Source: Lachnospiraceae bacterium EP-SM-12S-S03
Lineage (GTDB): Bacteria > Bacillota > Clostridia > Lachnospirales > Lachnospiraceae
Assembly (NCBI GenBank): GCA_020540725.1
Contig: JAJBSL010000009.1
Coordinates: forward strand, 1-64,000
Length of the DNA: 64,000 nt
Reading direction: 5' to 3'
The first letter of the stretch is position 1; each line of letters opens with the position of its first letter. Below are positions 33,416 through 45,113 of the stretch, piece after piece. The notes under the pieces were generated by a model that worked only from the letters and a program-made list of their open reading frames with translations, had not been told where the DNA came from and ran no database searches. The position numbers and the translations under genes are program-made.

Positions 33416-35860
33416 CTATCTCCTTTTCCATGACAAAAATCCTAACACCAATGCCAAAACCACTGTAGGAATCATAAGTTCTGATCCTGTAGCGGGTAAT
33501 TTTTTCAAAGTTACGTTTACAACCGTAACACCCACATGGCGATCCGCCTTTGTACCTGTCACAGTAAACATTCCTTCTGAAGACGTATCATATGCCTCTC
33601 CATTTACATAAAATACAAACCTGTCCTGTACCGGAATACTTTCCGTCCAAATCTCATACACCACCGGATTCCCGAAAATATCCGTCGGAAGACGATATCC
33701 TTTTGGTGCTTTTGTCTCTTTTAAATAGTATTTCTTTCCAACTTCCAATCCTTCCATCAAAAGCATTCCCTTTGTGTCTGTAACGGCTGTCATAATCGTT
33801 TTTTTACACTCCTTGTCTTCATAAAGCGTAAACTCTGCATCTGCCAGCTTTTTCTCTTTTTCATTTTTCTTATGCAACTGAAGAACAAACGGAGTCAGTT
33901 TATCTTCAACCTCCACCCGTATTTGGCCTTCTTCTGTAATGGTAAAACGAATCTCTCCAAGCTGTGGATCAGCCTGGGAAGTCAGCTTGATCCGATTGTC
34001 TGCATCCACTTCAAATGTAATCTCATTGCCATTCAGCAAATATCCATCCATTACAGAAATTTCCCGAATCCTATGTTGACCATGTTGTAATCCCTTTATG
34101 ATCAGCTTTCCGTTTTTATCTGTCGTAACTACTTCGGTTTCCCCATCCGGTCTGATATGTTCAAATTCTGCCCCGGGAATCAGAACCTCTGTATCTTCCT
34201 GCCATTTTACCAACTCCAGTTGTAGAATCCTTTCTTTCACCGTAGGATGATTATATGTATTCACAGTCTGTCCGGTTCCTTCCGGAGTAATCTGTATGAT
34301 AAACAACTCCGGGTTTAACAAGTAACCTTCCGGGGACTTCGTTTCCTGAATTGTAACAGTTCCCAATGGAAGAACCGGGTCCCCTTCCGAATTTTTGTAT
34401 AGAGCATCCCCTCCTATCAAATGCGATTCTTTATATTCTGCAATTCCCCAATCATCCGTAGCAAAAATCCATCTTCGAGAAGGTTTCTTTCCCAACGCAT
34501 CCGGGTCTTTGTCCTTTTCCCATAGCCCCGGATAGAATTTGATCGTAAATTCCGCATTTTTCAAACTTGCCGGTGATTGCGGAACACTTGCATTTGTTTC
34601 TGCATCAACTTTATTCAAAAGAATCTGAACCGGAGCATATTGTGGCCGATCCGCAAACTCAACAATCGTTGTTTTCCCGGAAGATACTTTCACCGCCTTA
34701 ACTTCCGGGCTCAATGCAAATCCGTGTGGCGCTTTCAACTCTTTTACATAATAAGTTCCGGCATTTACTGTAAGGGTATTACTCGCTCCTTTTTCATTCG
34801 TTATCAACTTTCCTATCTCTCCCGAAACGGTATTCGTTGCACTATTGTAACTTGAATAGACTCCAAACTCTGCTCCCTGAAATGAATAACATTCGTTCCC
34901 GCCCGACAAATCGGGATCCGCAGATTTTTTCTCTAATTTCATACTCCCTTTTGGATTATACTTGTAAAAAACCAGATCTTGATTATCTGCTCTTGGAGCT
35001 TGCAGCATATGCACTTCAAATCCATCCGGTGCATCCGGATAGTTTTTATCCAAATACTCCAGAAACAACCTGCCATATCCAAATGTATTGTCTGCATTCT
35101 GATTGGCTACAGAAGCTGCAAGTGCGGTTCTCCTAAAATGTGAAGCATCATTCACAAGACCTTTATCTTGTCCTTTCCCTCCGGATGTGTCTGGTTTCGA
35201 TCCGATATCTGCCGGTCCGCCCCACCCATAATACAACGCTTTCCGAATACGTCTTGATATTTCAGATGTTTTATCCGTATTCTTGGTATAGACTGCAGAT
35301 TCTGTCAAAATATCATTGACTTCCGGTGAATCAAATTGATGCTGCGCACAAAAAGCATGCTTCCTCCCTTCTTTCGTCTCTACTACAAAATATCCGACAC
35401 GGAGTAGTCCATTGTTATATTTTGTAGATTTTTCAACAAGTTTATATGTTGCAGCTTTCCCTAAAAACTTTTTCTTTTCTTCCGGCCGAATGATTACTTT
35501 AATCTCAGGTATCTTTGTCTCTTCCGCTATATATTGTTTTTCGTCAAACACCGCTCGAAAAATATACTGATCATAGTCAGTTGTTTTCAAATCATGTCCT
35601 GCTTTCCATGAAATAGGAATGATTTCTTTATACTGATCTTCCAGCATCACCTCTATCTCTGTCGGAAAAATGGAATCCAACTGCCCGACATCCGGCTTTT
35701 TCGTATACACATACTCCGCCTTTTCCAATTTAGCAAAAGATGTAATTACTTTTCTTTCCTCCTTCTTCTCTGATTCTGCACTGACATTCCATTTTGATGT
35801 CACCGTGAAAATCAGAATCAATGCGGCGAAAAACAAAAAATAACTTTTCCTTCTTATCAT
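33416..35860 (-). CDS. Large LPATG surface protein, pilus tip adhesin candidate
   Basis: Protein of 814 residues. Signal peptide about 1-28; an Ig-like segment to about 130; then a thioester-domain-like region with Cys171 in HAFCAQHQF, KALYYGWGGP and RRTALAAS. Four CnaB/SpaA-type repeats follow, recognisable by their E-boxes YVKELKAPHGF, IQETKSPEGYLL, IREISVMDGYLL and YLKETKAPKGYRL. LPATG at residues 788-792 precedes a hydrophobic helix and KRR. As first structural gene of the operon, with an adhesive-type head and repeat stalk, it is likely the tip subunit. The thioester Gln of the usual TQxA motif is not seen (TALA instead), so covalent binding is uncertain. Confidence 0.85.
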   Translation of the reverse strand: MIRRKSYFLFFAALILIFTVTSKWNVSAESEKKEERKVITSFAKLEKAEYVYTKKPDVGQLDSIFPTEIEVMLEDQYKEIIPISWKAGHDLKTTDYDQYIFRAVFDEKQYIAEETKIPEIKVIIRPEEKKKFLGKAATYKLVEKSTKYNNGLLRVGYFVVETKEGRKHAFCAQHQFDSPEVNDILTESAVYTKNTDKTSEISRRIRKALYYGWGGPADIGSKPDTSGGKGQDKGLVNDASHFRRTALAASVANQNADNTFGYGRLFLEYLDKNYPDAPDGFEVHMLQAPRADNQDLVFYKYNPKGSMKLEKKSADPDLSGGNECYSFQGAEFGVYSSYNSATNTVSGEIGKLITNEKGASNTLTVNAGTYYVKELKAPHGFALSPEVKAVKVSSGKTTIVEFADRPQYAPVQILLNKVDAETNASVPQSPASLKNAEFTIKFYPGLWEKDKDPDALGKKPSRRWIFATDDWGIAEYKESHLIGGDALYKNSEGDPVLPLGTVTIQETKSPEGYLLNPELFIIQITPEGTGQTVNTYNHPTVKERILQLELVKWQEDTEVLIPGAEFEHIRPDGETEVVTTDKNGKLIIKGLQHGQHRIREISVMDGYLLNGNEITFEVDADNRIKLTSQADPQLGEIRFTITEEGQIRVEVEDKLTPFVLQLHKKNEKEKKLADAEFTLYEDKECKKTIMTAVTDTKGMLLMEGLEVGKKYYLKETKAPKGYRLPTDIFGNPVVYEIWTESIPVQDRFVFYVNGEAYDTSSEGMFTVTGTKADRHVGVTVVNVTLKKLPATGSELMIPTVVLALVLGFLSWKRR

Positions 35861-35889
35861 AGGCGCCTTCTCCTTTCCCGTTTACTAAT

Positions 35890-36771
35890 TTACATGCTCA
35901 ATTGCTTATTTCTGCCATTGTAATAGTAAACTTTATCAGACAAGACTTCTTCATCTTCCACCTGAGTCTGATTTATCTCAGATACAGTCTCTTCAATTTC
36001 ACTCTTGCACGGTGCCATACTCTCCGGTAAAATAATCACTTCATGAACGCTGCTTGGAATAACATAGTAATTCTCGTGGATCGCAGCATATACCATTTCC
36101 ATCACCCCTTCATAGAAAATACATGCTGCTCCAAAACTTCTCTCTTCATTACTCATGACATACATGAAGTCTTCTCTATCATCTTCATCAAACTGAATTT
36201 CAAGCATACTCGCTAATACATCTCTCATACGACTAAACTTTGCCGGTAAAAGTCTTTTTACATTCCTTTTTGCTTCTTCAAATACCTCCTTTTCTGTTAC
36301 ATTCCACAATTTTAAATGCTCTTTTTTAATCAACATCGTTGCCATATGTCCATTGTTTAATTTCATCAATACGTAACATACCATTGCCAGATCCAGCACT
36401 TCTTTGTGCGGAACTTCCTTCAGCATTTCTTCATTGCGTTCTTTGTTTATCACTTTATAAACAATTAGATGCCTGAGTCTTTCAAAAGATTGAATGCATG
36501 CTCCTTCCCAGGATTCGTGAAAACGTACTTCTTCATAACGGTGAAGAATTTGTTTCGCAATCTGTTCTAACGATTCTCCTTGCAAAAAGTCTTTATAATA
36601 ATCTTCAAGGTAAATCGTCGGGGAAATATTGATTCCTTTCTCAGCCATCATAATACCCCTACGTTCACAACTGTTATTTTTAACCGCAATGTGTACATGT
36701 ACACTGATGTTATCTGCAACACAACTTCTTACTTTCATCTCTACTTCATGAACAAATTGATGATAAGTCAT
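35890..36771 (-). CDS. DUF5688-like protein at the head of the pilus operon
   Basis: Soluble protein of 293 residues, no signal peptide or membrane helix. It resembles the DUF5688 family found in many copies in Lachnospiraceae genomes: the N-terminal part includes SPTIYLEDYYKDFLQGESLEQIAKQIL, and the C-terminal part a conserved segment reading SNEERSFGAACIFY. The function is unknown to me. It lies 29 bases upstream of the tip adhesin gene with no terminator between, so it is probably co-transcribed with the pilus genes. GGAAGGAG supports the start. A regulatory or assembly role is possible but not shown. Confidence 0.65.
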   Translation of the reverse strand: MTYHQFVHEVEMKVRSCVADNISVHVHIAVKNNSCERRGIMMAEKGINISPTIYLEDYYKDFLQGESLEQIAKQILHRYEEVRFHESWEGACIQSFERLRHLIVYKVINKERNEEMLKEVPHKEVLDLAMVCYVLMKLNNGHMATMLIKKEHLKLWNVTEKEVFEEAKRNVKRLLPAKFSRMRDVLASMLEIQFDEDDREDFMYVMSNEERSFGAACIFYEGVMEMVYAAIHENYYVIPSSVHEVIILPESMAPCKSEIEETVSEINQTQVEDEEVLSDKVYYYNGRNKQLSM

Positions 36772-36993
36772 ATAAACTCCTTCCTTTTACGGAGTCCATC
36801 TAAAACTGTTTTGAATGTGACGCGAAATGCATCCTTGAATTTAATATGAATTAAATTGAATATAGAATATTATGTAGGCTTATTATATGCGAAGAACAGT
36901 TTTTTTGCAAGAGTTTTATTTTTTTACTCGCATATTTTTTCTTTCTTAGTTATAATACATAGTGAGCAATGACAAAAGAGGAGGAAATATTTT
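36772..36993. other. Divergent promoter region of the pilus operon
   Basis: The 222-base interval carries the pilus promoter (36882-36910) and, on the plus strand, TATAAT at 36951-36956 as a likely -10 for the zinc-ribbon gene (no clear -35). An 8-bp inverted repeat, ATATGCGA (36885-36892) and TCGCATAT (36928-36935), brackets the pilus -35. No small gene is seen. Confidence 0.6.
36882..36910 (-). promoter_or_regulatory. Promoter of the DUF5688-pilus operon
   Basis: TTGCAA (36910-36905) and perfect TATAAT (36887-36882) are 17 bp apart on the minus strand. The 5' untranslated region is about 105 bases. The pair is close to consensus, so control would need a repressor or other device. Confidence 0.8.
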
Positions 36994-37779
36994 ATGAGAT
37001 GTTCCCGATGCGGTAAAGAAATGACAATCAAAAATATTCAAACGGGCACGGACAAAAGCGGTAATCCCATATACCACAAATATGCCCTCTGCTACAACTG
37101 CAGAATCAAACGGGATCTTGAGAAAAGCAAACGTATATCCGTCTCCGGCAAAAAAAGAAAAAACAGAAAGAGAAAAATTTCTCTTCTGCTGACCATCCTG
37201 CTTCTTCTTATTGCCGCCCTTGCTTCCGGTTTCTTTTTCTATCAGAAATCCCAGTCAGATAAAGCAAAGAACAAGCAAACGGTGGTAAACGATAAACGAA
37301 AGAATTTTATTACCGCAAGTAATTACAATGATCTGAAACTCGGAATGACTTTGGATGAAGTACTTGATATGATCGGTGCGGAAGGAAGCCTTTTGACACG
37401 CGCTACCGTAGACTCTGCTATTACAGAACGTTATCAGTGGATTACCAAAGAAGAAAACGGAACCGTTCTTCTAACCTTCCAGGATAATAAGCTTATCAGC
37501 ATTTCTCAAACCGGTATGAAAGATGACGATCTCTCTGAAATCCCGGAGACGACTCTGGAGAAGGTAAAACCGGGTATGTCATTAAAAGATGTTAATTCTG
37601 CATTCGGAAGTCCAGGTATTCGAATTTCCGAAACGATCTTAGACGGTGTCACAACTTCTGTTTACGGTTGGGGAAAAAATGGAAACGATTATCTATATTC
37701 CGCTGTGTTTATCGACGGAAATATGCAGTATCTAAATTCACAACACACAAGCAGTACAGATACTTCTCAGCAAAAATAG
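36994..37779 (+). CDS. Zinc-ribbon membrane protein with paired DUF3862/SmpA-like repeats
   Basis: Protein of 261 residues. An N-terminal zinc ribbon (CSRCGKEM ... CYNCRIK, residues 3-34) is followed by a basic stretch, one transmembrane helix (about residues 62-84), and an extracellular part with two repeats of a BLIP/SmpA-like fold: YNDLKLGMTLDEVLDMIG and LEKVKPGMSLKDVNSAFG. This matches proteins annotated DUF3862 in Firmicutes. The function is unknown; the repeats in other bacteria mediate protein binding at the envelope. It is divergent from the pilus operon and ends at a bidirectional terminator. Confidence 0.75.
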   Translation: MRCSRCGKEMTIKNIQTGTDKSGNPIYHKYALCYNCRIKRDLEKSKRISVSGKKRKNRKRKISLLLTILLLLIAALASGFFFYQKSQSDKAKNKQTVVNDKRKNFITASNYNDLKLGMTLDEVLDMIGAEGSLLTRATVDSAITERYQWITKEENGTVLLTFQDNKLISISQTGMKDDDLSEIPETTLEKVKPGMSLKDVNSAFGSPGIRISETILDGVTTSVYGWGKNGNDYLYSAVFIDGNMQYLNSQHTSSTDTSQQK

Positions 37780-37783
37780 TTGA

Positions 37784-37814
37784 AAAAAAGATTGCGCGAA
37801 GCGCAATCTTTTTT
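37784..37814. terminator. Bidirectional terminator between the zinc-ribbon gene and efp
   Basis: A perfect 14-bp stem (A6-GATTGCGC / GCGCAATC-T6) with loop GAA has T-runs on both strands between convergent genes. Confidence 0.93.
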
Positions 37815-37826
37815 GTATCCTATTCC

Positions 37827-38390
37827 TTACACTCTTGAGATATATTCTCCTGTACGTGTATCAATTTTCAATCTATCTCCGATTTCAACGAATAACGGAA
37901 CTGCAACCTGTGCTCCAGTCTCAACGATAGCCGGTTTTGTAGCACCCTGAGCTGTGTTTCCTTTGAATCCTGGCTCTGTTTCTGTAACATCAAGTTCTAC
38001 AGTAAGAGGTGGTTCAATTGCAAAAGGTTTCTCCTTATAAGAGCTTACAGTTACTTCTTCATTCTCTTTTACAAATTTCAAAGAATCTCCTACATCTTCT
38101 GCACTTACTGCAATCTGATCATATGTTTCATTATCCATGAAATAATAAAGATCTCCATCATTATAAAGATACTGCATTTTCTTTCTCTCAATGAATGCTT
38201 CCTGGAAAGACTCTGTCGGACGGTATGTTGTCTCAACAACACCTCCATTGATAATGTCTTTTAATTTTACACGAACGAAAGCTGCACCTTTACCTGGTTT
38301 TACATGCATAAAATCAATAACCTGACATACTTTCCCTTCAATTTCAAGAGTCATACCATTTCTAAATTCACCTGCTGACTTTGTTGCCAT
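37827..38390 (-). CDS. efp: Elongation factor P
   Basis: EF-P of 187 residues, which relieves ribosome stalling at polyproline. Three beta-barrel domains are recognisable: the KOW-like N-domain with the tip loop [10 protein letters not shown] (Lys34 at the tip), the OB domain, and the C-terminal end [20 protein letters not shown] with RTGEYISRV. No modification enzyme (EpmA, YmfI or EarP type) is visible in the window. Confidence 0.97.
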   Translation of the reverse strand: MATKSAGEFRNGMTLEIEGKVCQVIDFMHVKPGKGAAFVRVKLKDIINGGVVETTYRPTESFQEAFIERKKMQYLYNDGDLYYFMDNETYDQIAVSAEDVGDSLKFVKENEEVTVSSYKEKPFAIEPPLTVELDVTETEPGFKGNTAQGATKPAIVETGAQVAVPLFVEIGDRLKIDTRTGEYISRV

Positions 38391-38487
38391 TCTATTTTCC
38401 TCCTTATATTACGTCTCATAAAGACATATTACCTATATTTTACTGCATATAATTCTATAATAGATTCCATACTTTTTCAACCTTTTT

Positions 38488-38988
38488 TTACTTTTTACGC
38501 TCTTTCATGTAAAAATACAGTACGATTTTTTCTAAATACCGCTTCAAAACAATCTGTATCTCCTCTTTCGGATGTATCGGCTTTACTAAAATATTTCGCA
38601 TTCCAGTGCGTTTTGCGCCATAAACATCTGTAAAAAGCTGGTCTCCAATAAAAATCGTATGCGCAAGGTCTGTTCCCATGATTTCCATGGCTTTTCGGTA
38701 ATTTTTTGTGGAAGGTTTATGCGCATTACAGACAAATTTACTCTCCACCTTCTCTGCAAAAGGCCTGACTCTCGGTTCCTGATTATTCGAAATCAGACAT
38801 GTAGAAAATCCCATCTTTCGAAGTCTTTCAAACAATTTTACGGCTCTTTCATCTGCCGGCGCCCCATGTGGCACCAACGTGTTATCAATATCAAACACAA
38901 GCCCTTTGTATCCTTCTTCATATAATTTTTCAAATGGAATGACATATGTGGATACCACATATTCATCCGGAAAAAACGTATCAAACAT
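38488..38988 (-). CDS. YqeG family HAD-type phosphatase
   Basis: HAD superfamily IIIA protein of 166 residues. The nucleophile motif is VFDIDNTLVPHG, motif II is in CLISNN, motif III in the KPSTKNYRKAM region, and motif IV in FIGDQLFTDVYGAK. YqeG homologues in Firmicutes lie in the yqeH-aroE region; here the gene stands just downstream of a fructokinase gene (17 bases), suggesting co-transcription. The natural substrate is unknown, though relatives dephosphorylate phosphatidylglycerophosphate. Confidence 0.88.
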   Translation of the reverse strand: MFDTFFPDEYVVSTYVIPFEKLYEEGYKGLVFDIDNTLVPHGAPADERAVKLFERLRKMGFSTCLISNNQEPRVRPFAEKVESKFVCNAHKPSTKNYRKAMEIMGTDLAHTIFIGDQLFTDVYGAKRTGMRNILVKPIHPKEEIQIVLKRYLEKIVLYFYMKERKK

Positions 38989-39005
38989 CTGAAATTCCTT
39001 TTCTG

Positions 39006-39971
39006 TTATTTATTCATGAGCGCTTCCACTTCTTCCTTTTCCGGCATTGAGCGGATTGCTCCTTTTTTCATTGTAATAAGTGCAGCTGCTGCATTGGCAA
39101 ACATCAGCATCTGCGCCAACTGTTCTTCTTTCAAATCTTCAATTCCATAGTGAAGTACATAATGAATCACACTTCCGCAAAACGTATCCCCTGCTCCTGT
39201 TGTCTCAATTGCCTTCACCTTACAGCCTGCTCTTTCAACCCGCATTCCTTTATAATATGCACGACTTCCATCTTTCCCCATAGTCAAAAGGATTAGCGGA
39301 ATATGATACTTGTCTTGAAGATATCGGACTCCCTCATCATAATCCTCTTTCCCTGACACAAACTGAATCTCATTATCTGAAATTTTCAAAACATCACAGA
39401 TTCCAAACCCGTATTCCATCTGCTCTTTCGCAAGCTCCAACGACTCCCAAAGAGGTGGCCGTAAATTCGGATCAAACGTGATAATCAATCCATTTTCTTT
39501 TGCAATCTTCAATGCTTTTTTTGTAGCATTTCTCACCCCTTCGTGTGTCATGGATAATGTCCCGAAATGAAATACTTTTGCTGATTGTATATACTCTTCA
39601 TCGATTTCCTCTTCTGTGAGCATCATATCCGCTCCTGGATTACGGTAAAAAGAGAATTCCCTGTCTCCATCCTCAAAAGTATGTACGAATGCAAGCGTTG
39701 TATGAACTTCATCATCCATATACAAATGAGAAGTGTCGATTCCTACTTCATCCAGAGTATGTCTCAGTAAGGTCCCAAACTGATCCTTTCCTACTTTACC
39801 CAAAAAGGAAGTCCTGTCACCTAATTTATTCAACATTGCAAGCACATTACAAGGCGCTCCCCCAGGGCACGCTTCAAAAAGATGATTGCCCTGTGCACTC
39901 TGTCCATTCATCGTAAAATCAATCAATAATTCCCCTAAGGCAATCACATCATATTTCTTGTCCATATCCAT
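39006..39971 (-). CDS. PfkB-family carbohydrate kinase (fructokinase type)
   Basis: Ribokinase-fold sugar kinase of 321 residues. Visible features are the N-terminal ALGELLIDF strand, GGAPCNVLAMLNKLG (sugar-binding GG), the N-terminal DPNLRPPLW segment, and the anion hole with catalytic base ETTGAGDTFCGS. The ScrK-like fructokinase group is the closest by motif pattern; ribose or 2-keto-3-deoxygluconate kinases are alternatives. No sugar transporter is nearby. Confidence 0.88.
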   Translation of the reverse strand: MDMDKKYDVIALGELLIDFTMNGQSAQGNHLFEACPGGAPCNVLAMLNKLGDRTSFLGKVGKDQFGTLLRHTLDEVGIDTSHLYMDDEVHTTLAFVHTFEDGDREFSFYRNPGADMMLTEEEIDEEYIQSAKVFHFGTLSMTHEGVRNATKKALKIAKENGLIITFDPNLRPPLWESLELAKEQMEYGFGICDVLKISDNEIQFVSGKEDYDEGVRYLQDKYHIPLILLTMGKDGSRAYYKGMRVERAGCKVKAIETTGAGDTFCGSVIHYVLHYGIEDLKEEQLAQMLMFANAAAALITMKKGAIRSMPEKEEVEALMNK

Positions 39972-40047
39972 CTCCTCCGATTTCCAGCATATCTGACCAT
40001 ATTATATATTACTTCCGTTTTTTTCACAATATTTTTCCGTCAAAAGA

Positions 40048-40737
40048 TTATTCCATTGCTTTTTTCACATCTTTTTTAAAATCTTTCCACGCATCCTCAT
40101 TTTCCACAAAATATTTAGGACAGATTTTTCCTGTCACATCGTAATGTCTAATAACATCTTTTTCATCCAGCCCAAATTTTTTACAGAGCCATGCTGTAAG
40201 TTCTACAAGAGAACGATACGTTTCTTTTGTATATTTGCCATCTTCCTTCAGATGACAAGTCTCAATGGATACGGTATCATTATTTCGATTATTCGATGCA
40301 TAAGCAACCTCCCACGTAGGCACACACTGCACAATCTCTCCATCAATCCCTATCACAAAATGGCTGCTTGCCTTTGTAAGATGATTATCCTTCAATCCTT
40401 CAAAATAATCCCGGTTCTGCATTGCAGTAGACCCAGGATTCGCTGTGTAATGTATCACAATTCCATTGATTCTTCCTGTTTTTGTTCCCGGCCTCGAATA
40501 ATCATTCATTGTCAAGAGCTTCACATCAATATCCGGTCTCGAAGAATCAATATCCTCACCTGTTTTTTCCATATATTTGTTTCCGCCTAAAAAACCACAC
40601 CCCATAAATTTTGCTATCCCCAAGCATAGAAATATAGCAAGCATTACAATAGTTCCCAGACGGATATATAGCTGTATCCTTCTTGTGCTCCCAGTTCTTC
40701 TTCTCTTTACTCTTCTACCTTTTCTTGTTATCGCCAT
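40048..40737 (-). CDS. N-acetylmuramoyl-L-alanine amidase (Amidase_2), membrane anchored
   Basis: Predicted peptidoglycan amidase of 229 residues. A highly basic N-terminus and one helix (about residues 28-46) form a signal anchor. The Amidase_2/PGRP domain has zinc ligands in GIVIHYTANPGST and VIRHYDVTGKICPKYF, and the conserved NDTVSIETCH stretch. It may act in cell separation or sporulation; nothing in context decides. The gene is isolated from its neighbours by about 70 bases on one side and 165 bases on the other. Confidence 0.88.
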   Translation of the reverse strand: MAITRKGRRVKRRRTGSTRRIQLYIRLGTIVMLAIFLCLGIAKFMGCGFLGGNKYMEKTGEDIDSSRPDIDVKLLTMNDYSRPGTKTGRINGIVIHYTANPGSTAMQNRDYFEGLKDNHLTKASSHFVIGIDGEIVQCVPTWEVAYASNNRNNDTVSIETCHLKEDGKYTKETYRSLVELTAWLCKKFGLDEKDVIRHYDVTGKICPKYFVENEDAWKDFKKDVKKAME

Positions 40738-40856
40738 TTATTCCCAACCTGATCTTTCGTATAATATTCGTCATTTTAACATATTTTTTCAAAAGATTCT
40801 TTAGAACTTTCTCAAAAGATTTTTAGGACTTTCTTAAGATTCCTGCGATTTATTCG

Positions 40857-40884
40857 AAAAACAAGACAGGCAAAAGCCTGTCCT
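40857..40884 (-). terminator. Terminator of guaB
   Basis: GACAGGC (40865-40871) and GCCTGTC (40876-40882) pair around AAAA; on the minus strand a TTGTTTTT tract follows. Confidence 0.85.
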
Positions 40885-40902
40885 GTCAGAGTCTGTCTGT
40901 TT

Positions 40903-42429
<1,527 letters not shown>

Positions 42430-42467
42430 CTAATAATATTATTTTCTTTATAAGTTATTGTTATATT

Positions 42468-42496
42468 ACATTACAAAAAACTTCGCCTTCTGTCAA
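42468..42496 (-). promoter_or_regulatory. Promoter of guaB
   Basis: Perfect TTGACA (42496-42491) and TAATGT (42473-42468) are 17 bp apart on the minus strand, just after the stop codon of the upstream DUF6106-like gene. Confidence 0.65.
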
Positions 42497-42498
42497 GA

Positions 42499-42987
42499 CT
42501 AAATCACTACTTTTCTTGGTGCAAGCATTTTGTATCCATTCAAAATAACATCATTTGGTTCAAAAATCACTCGGATTTTCTGTCCATTCTGTAACACAAT
42601 CAAATCATATGTCTTATTCTCTGGAACAAAGCTGCTGAAATTCAAAGTCTTATCTGTCTGAATACGCTTTACTTCGTCAGAATTGCTCGGTGCAAGCATC
42701 TCAAGATCTGCAATTACAGCCGAAAAAACTCTCTTTCTTTTCGCCCGTCCCATAATCTTATCAATATCCAGATCACCATTTACATACAGATATTCAAATT
42801 CCAGATCTTGTCCTCTGAAAATAAAAATATCCGCCGCAACCATGATAACCGGCAGGATCATTCCAAAAGGGACCATAACTATTGCCAAAAAAGAAACAAT
42901 CGTAAGCCCGATCATTACCCCCTTGATCACTACGGATGTCCCTGTGGTCCTTTTTTTCACCAATTGTTCTGTGTAAAAATCGTTCAT
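42499..42987 (-). CDS. DUF6106-like two-helix membrane protein
   Basis: Protein of 162 residues starting MNDFYTEQLVKKR. Two adjacent transmembrane helices (about residues 20-60) are followed by a cytoplasmic domain with VNGDLDIDKIMGRAKRKRVF and a C-terminal KMLAPRK. It resembles proteins annotated DUF6106 in Lachnospiraceae; the function is unknown to me. The start at 42987 is set by GGAGG 6 bases upstream. It lies 90 bases after groEL on the same strand, with a hairpin-and-T tract between (around 43045-43070). Confidence 0.7.
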   Translation of the reverse strand: MNDFYTEQLVKKRTTGTSVVIKGVMIGLTIVSFLAIVMVPFGMILPVIMVAADIFIFRGQDLEFEYLYVNGDLDIDKIMGRAKRKRVFSAVIADLEMLAPSNSDEVKRIQTDKTLNFSSFVPENKTYDLIVLQNGQKIRVIFEPNDVILNGYKMLAPRKVVI

Positions 42988-43039
42988 AACACGCCTCCAT
43001 ATTTCTGATGTTCTTATTATTGTATCACATAAGAACAAA

Positions 43040-43072
43040 AAAAGTCTACCTAATAAAGGTAGACTTTTTATT
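43040..43072 (-). terminator. Terminator after groEL
   Basis: AAAAAGTCTACC (43040-43051) pairs with GGTAGACTTTTT (43058-43069) around a short loop, with T residues continuing on both strands. It begins 5 bases from the groEL stop codon. Confidence 0.85.
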
Positions 43073-43076
43073 TTTA

Positions 43077-44726
<1,650 letters not shown>

Positions 44727-45011
44727 TTATTTGATTACTGCCAAAATATCATTCTGTCTTACAACAATATATTCTTCTTCCTCAAGTTCTACTTCTGTTC
44801 CTGAATATTTGGAATAGATGACTTTATCTCCTACGGAAACCTGCATTACAACTTCTTTTCCATCCACGTTTCCTCCCGGTCCTACTGCCACAACTTCTGC
44901 CTGCTGTGGTTTTTCCTTTGTCTGCCCAGGTAAAACAATGCCCGACTTTGTAGTTTCTTCTGCTACTAACTGTTTTAATACAACTCTGTCTCCTAAAGGT
45001 ACTAATTTCAT
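44727..45011 (-). CDS. groES: Co-chaperonin GroES
   Basis: 10-kDa lid of GroEL, 94 residues: MKLVPLGDRVVLKQL at the N-terminus, the mobile loop KSGIVLPGQTKEKPQQ, and YSKYSGTEVELEEEEYIVV. The ATG at 45011 has AGGAGG upstream; the in-frame extension to 45038 runs into the 5' region and lacks a ribosome site. Confidence 0.98.
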   Translation of the reverse strand: MKLVPLGDRVVLKQLVAEETTKSGIVLPGQTKEKPQQAEVVAVGPGGNVDGKEVVMQVSVGDKVIYSKYSGTEVELEEEEYIVVRQNDILAVIK

Positions 45012-45042
45012 TTTAATTCCTCCTTGAATGCTTTCCATGTTA

Positions 45043-45069
45043 TTAGCACTCTATTTTGTCGAGTGCTAA
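45043..45069. promoter_or_regulatory. CIRCE operator (HrcA binding site)
   Basis: TTAGCACTC-N9-GAGTGCTAA is a perfect match to the CIRCE consensus, between the promoter and groES. HrcA repression of groESL is expected; hrcA is not in the window. Confidence 0.97.
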
Positions 45070-45084
45070 GAAGCCTCTGGTAAT

Positions 45085-45113
45085 AAAATAGCACTATGCC
45101 TCTTCTTTGTCAA
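45085..45113 (-). promoter_or_regulatory. Promoter of groESL
   Basis: Perfect TTGACA (45113-45108) and TATTTT (45090-45085) are 17 bp apart. The -35 lies inside the last codons of the upstream gene. CIRCE follows directly. Confidence 0.8.
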
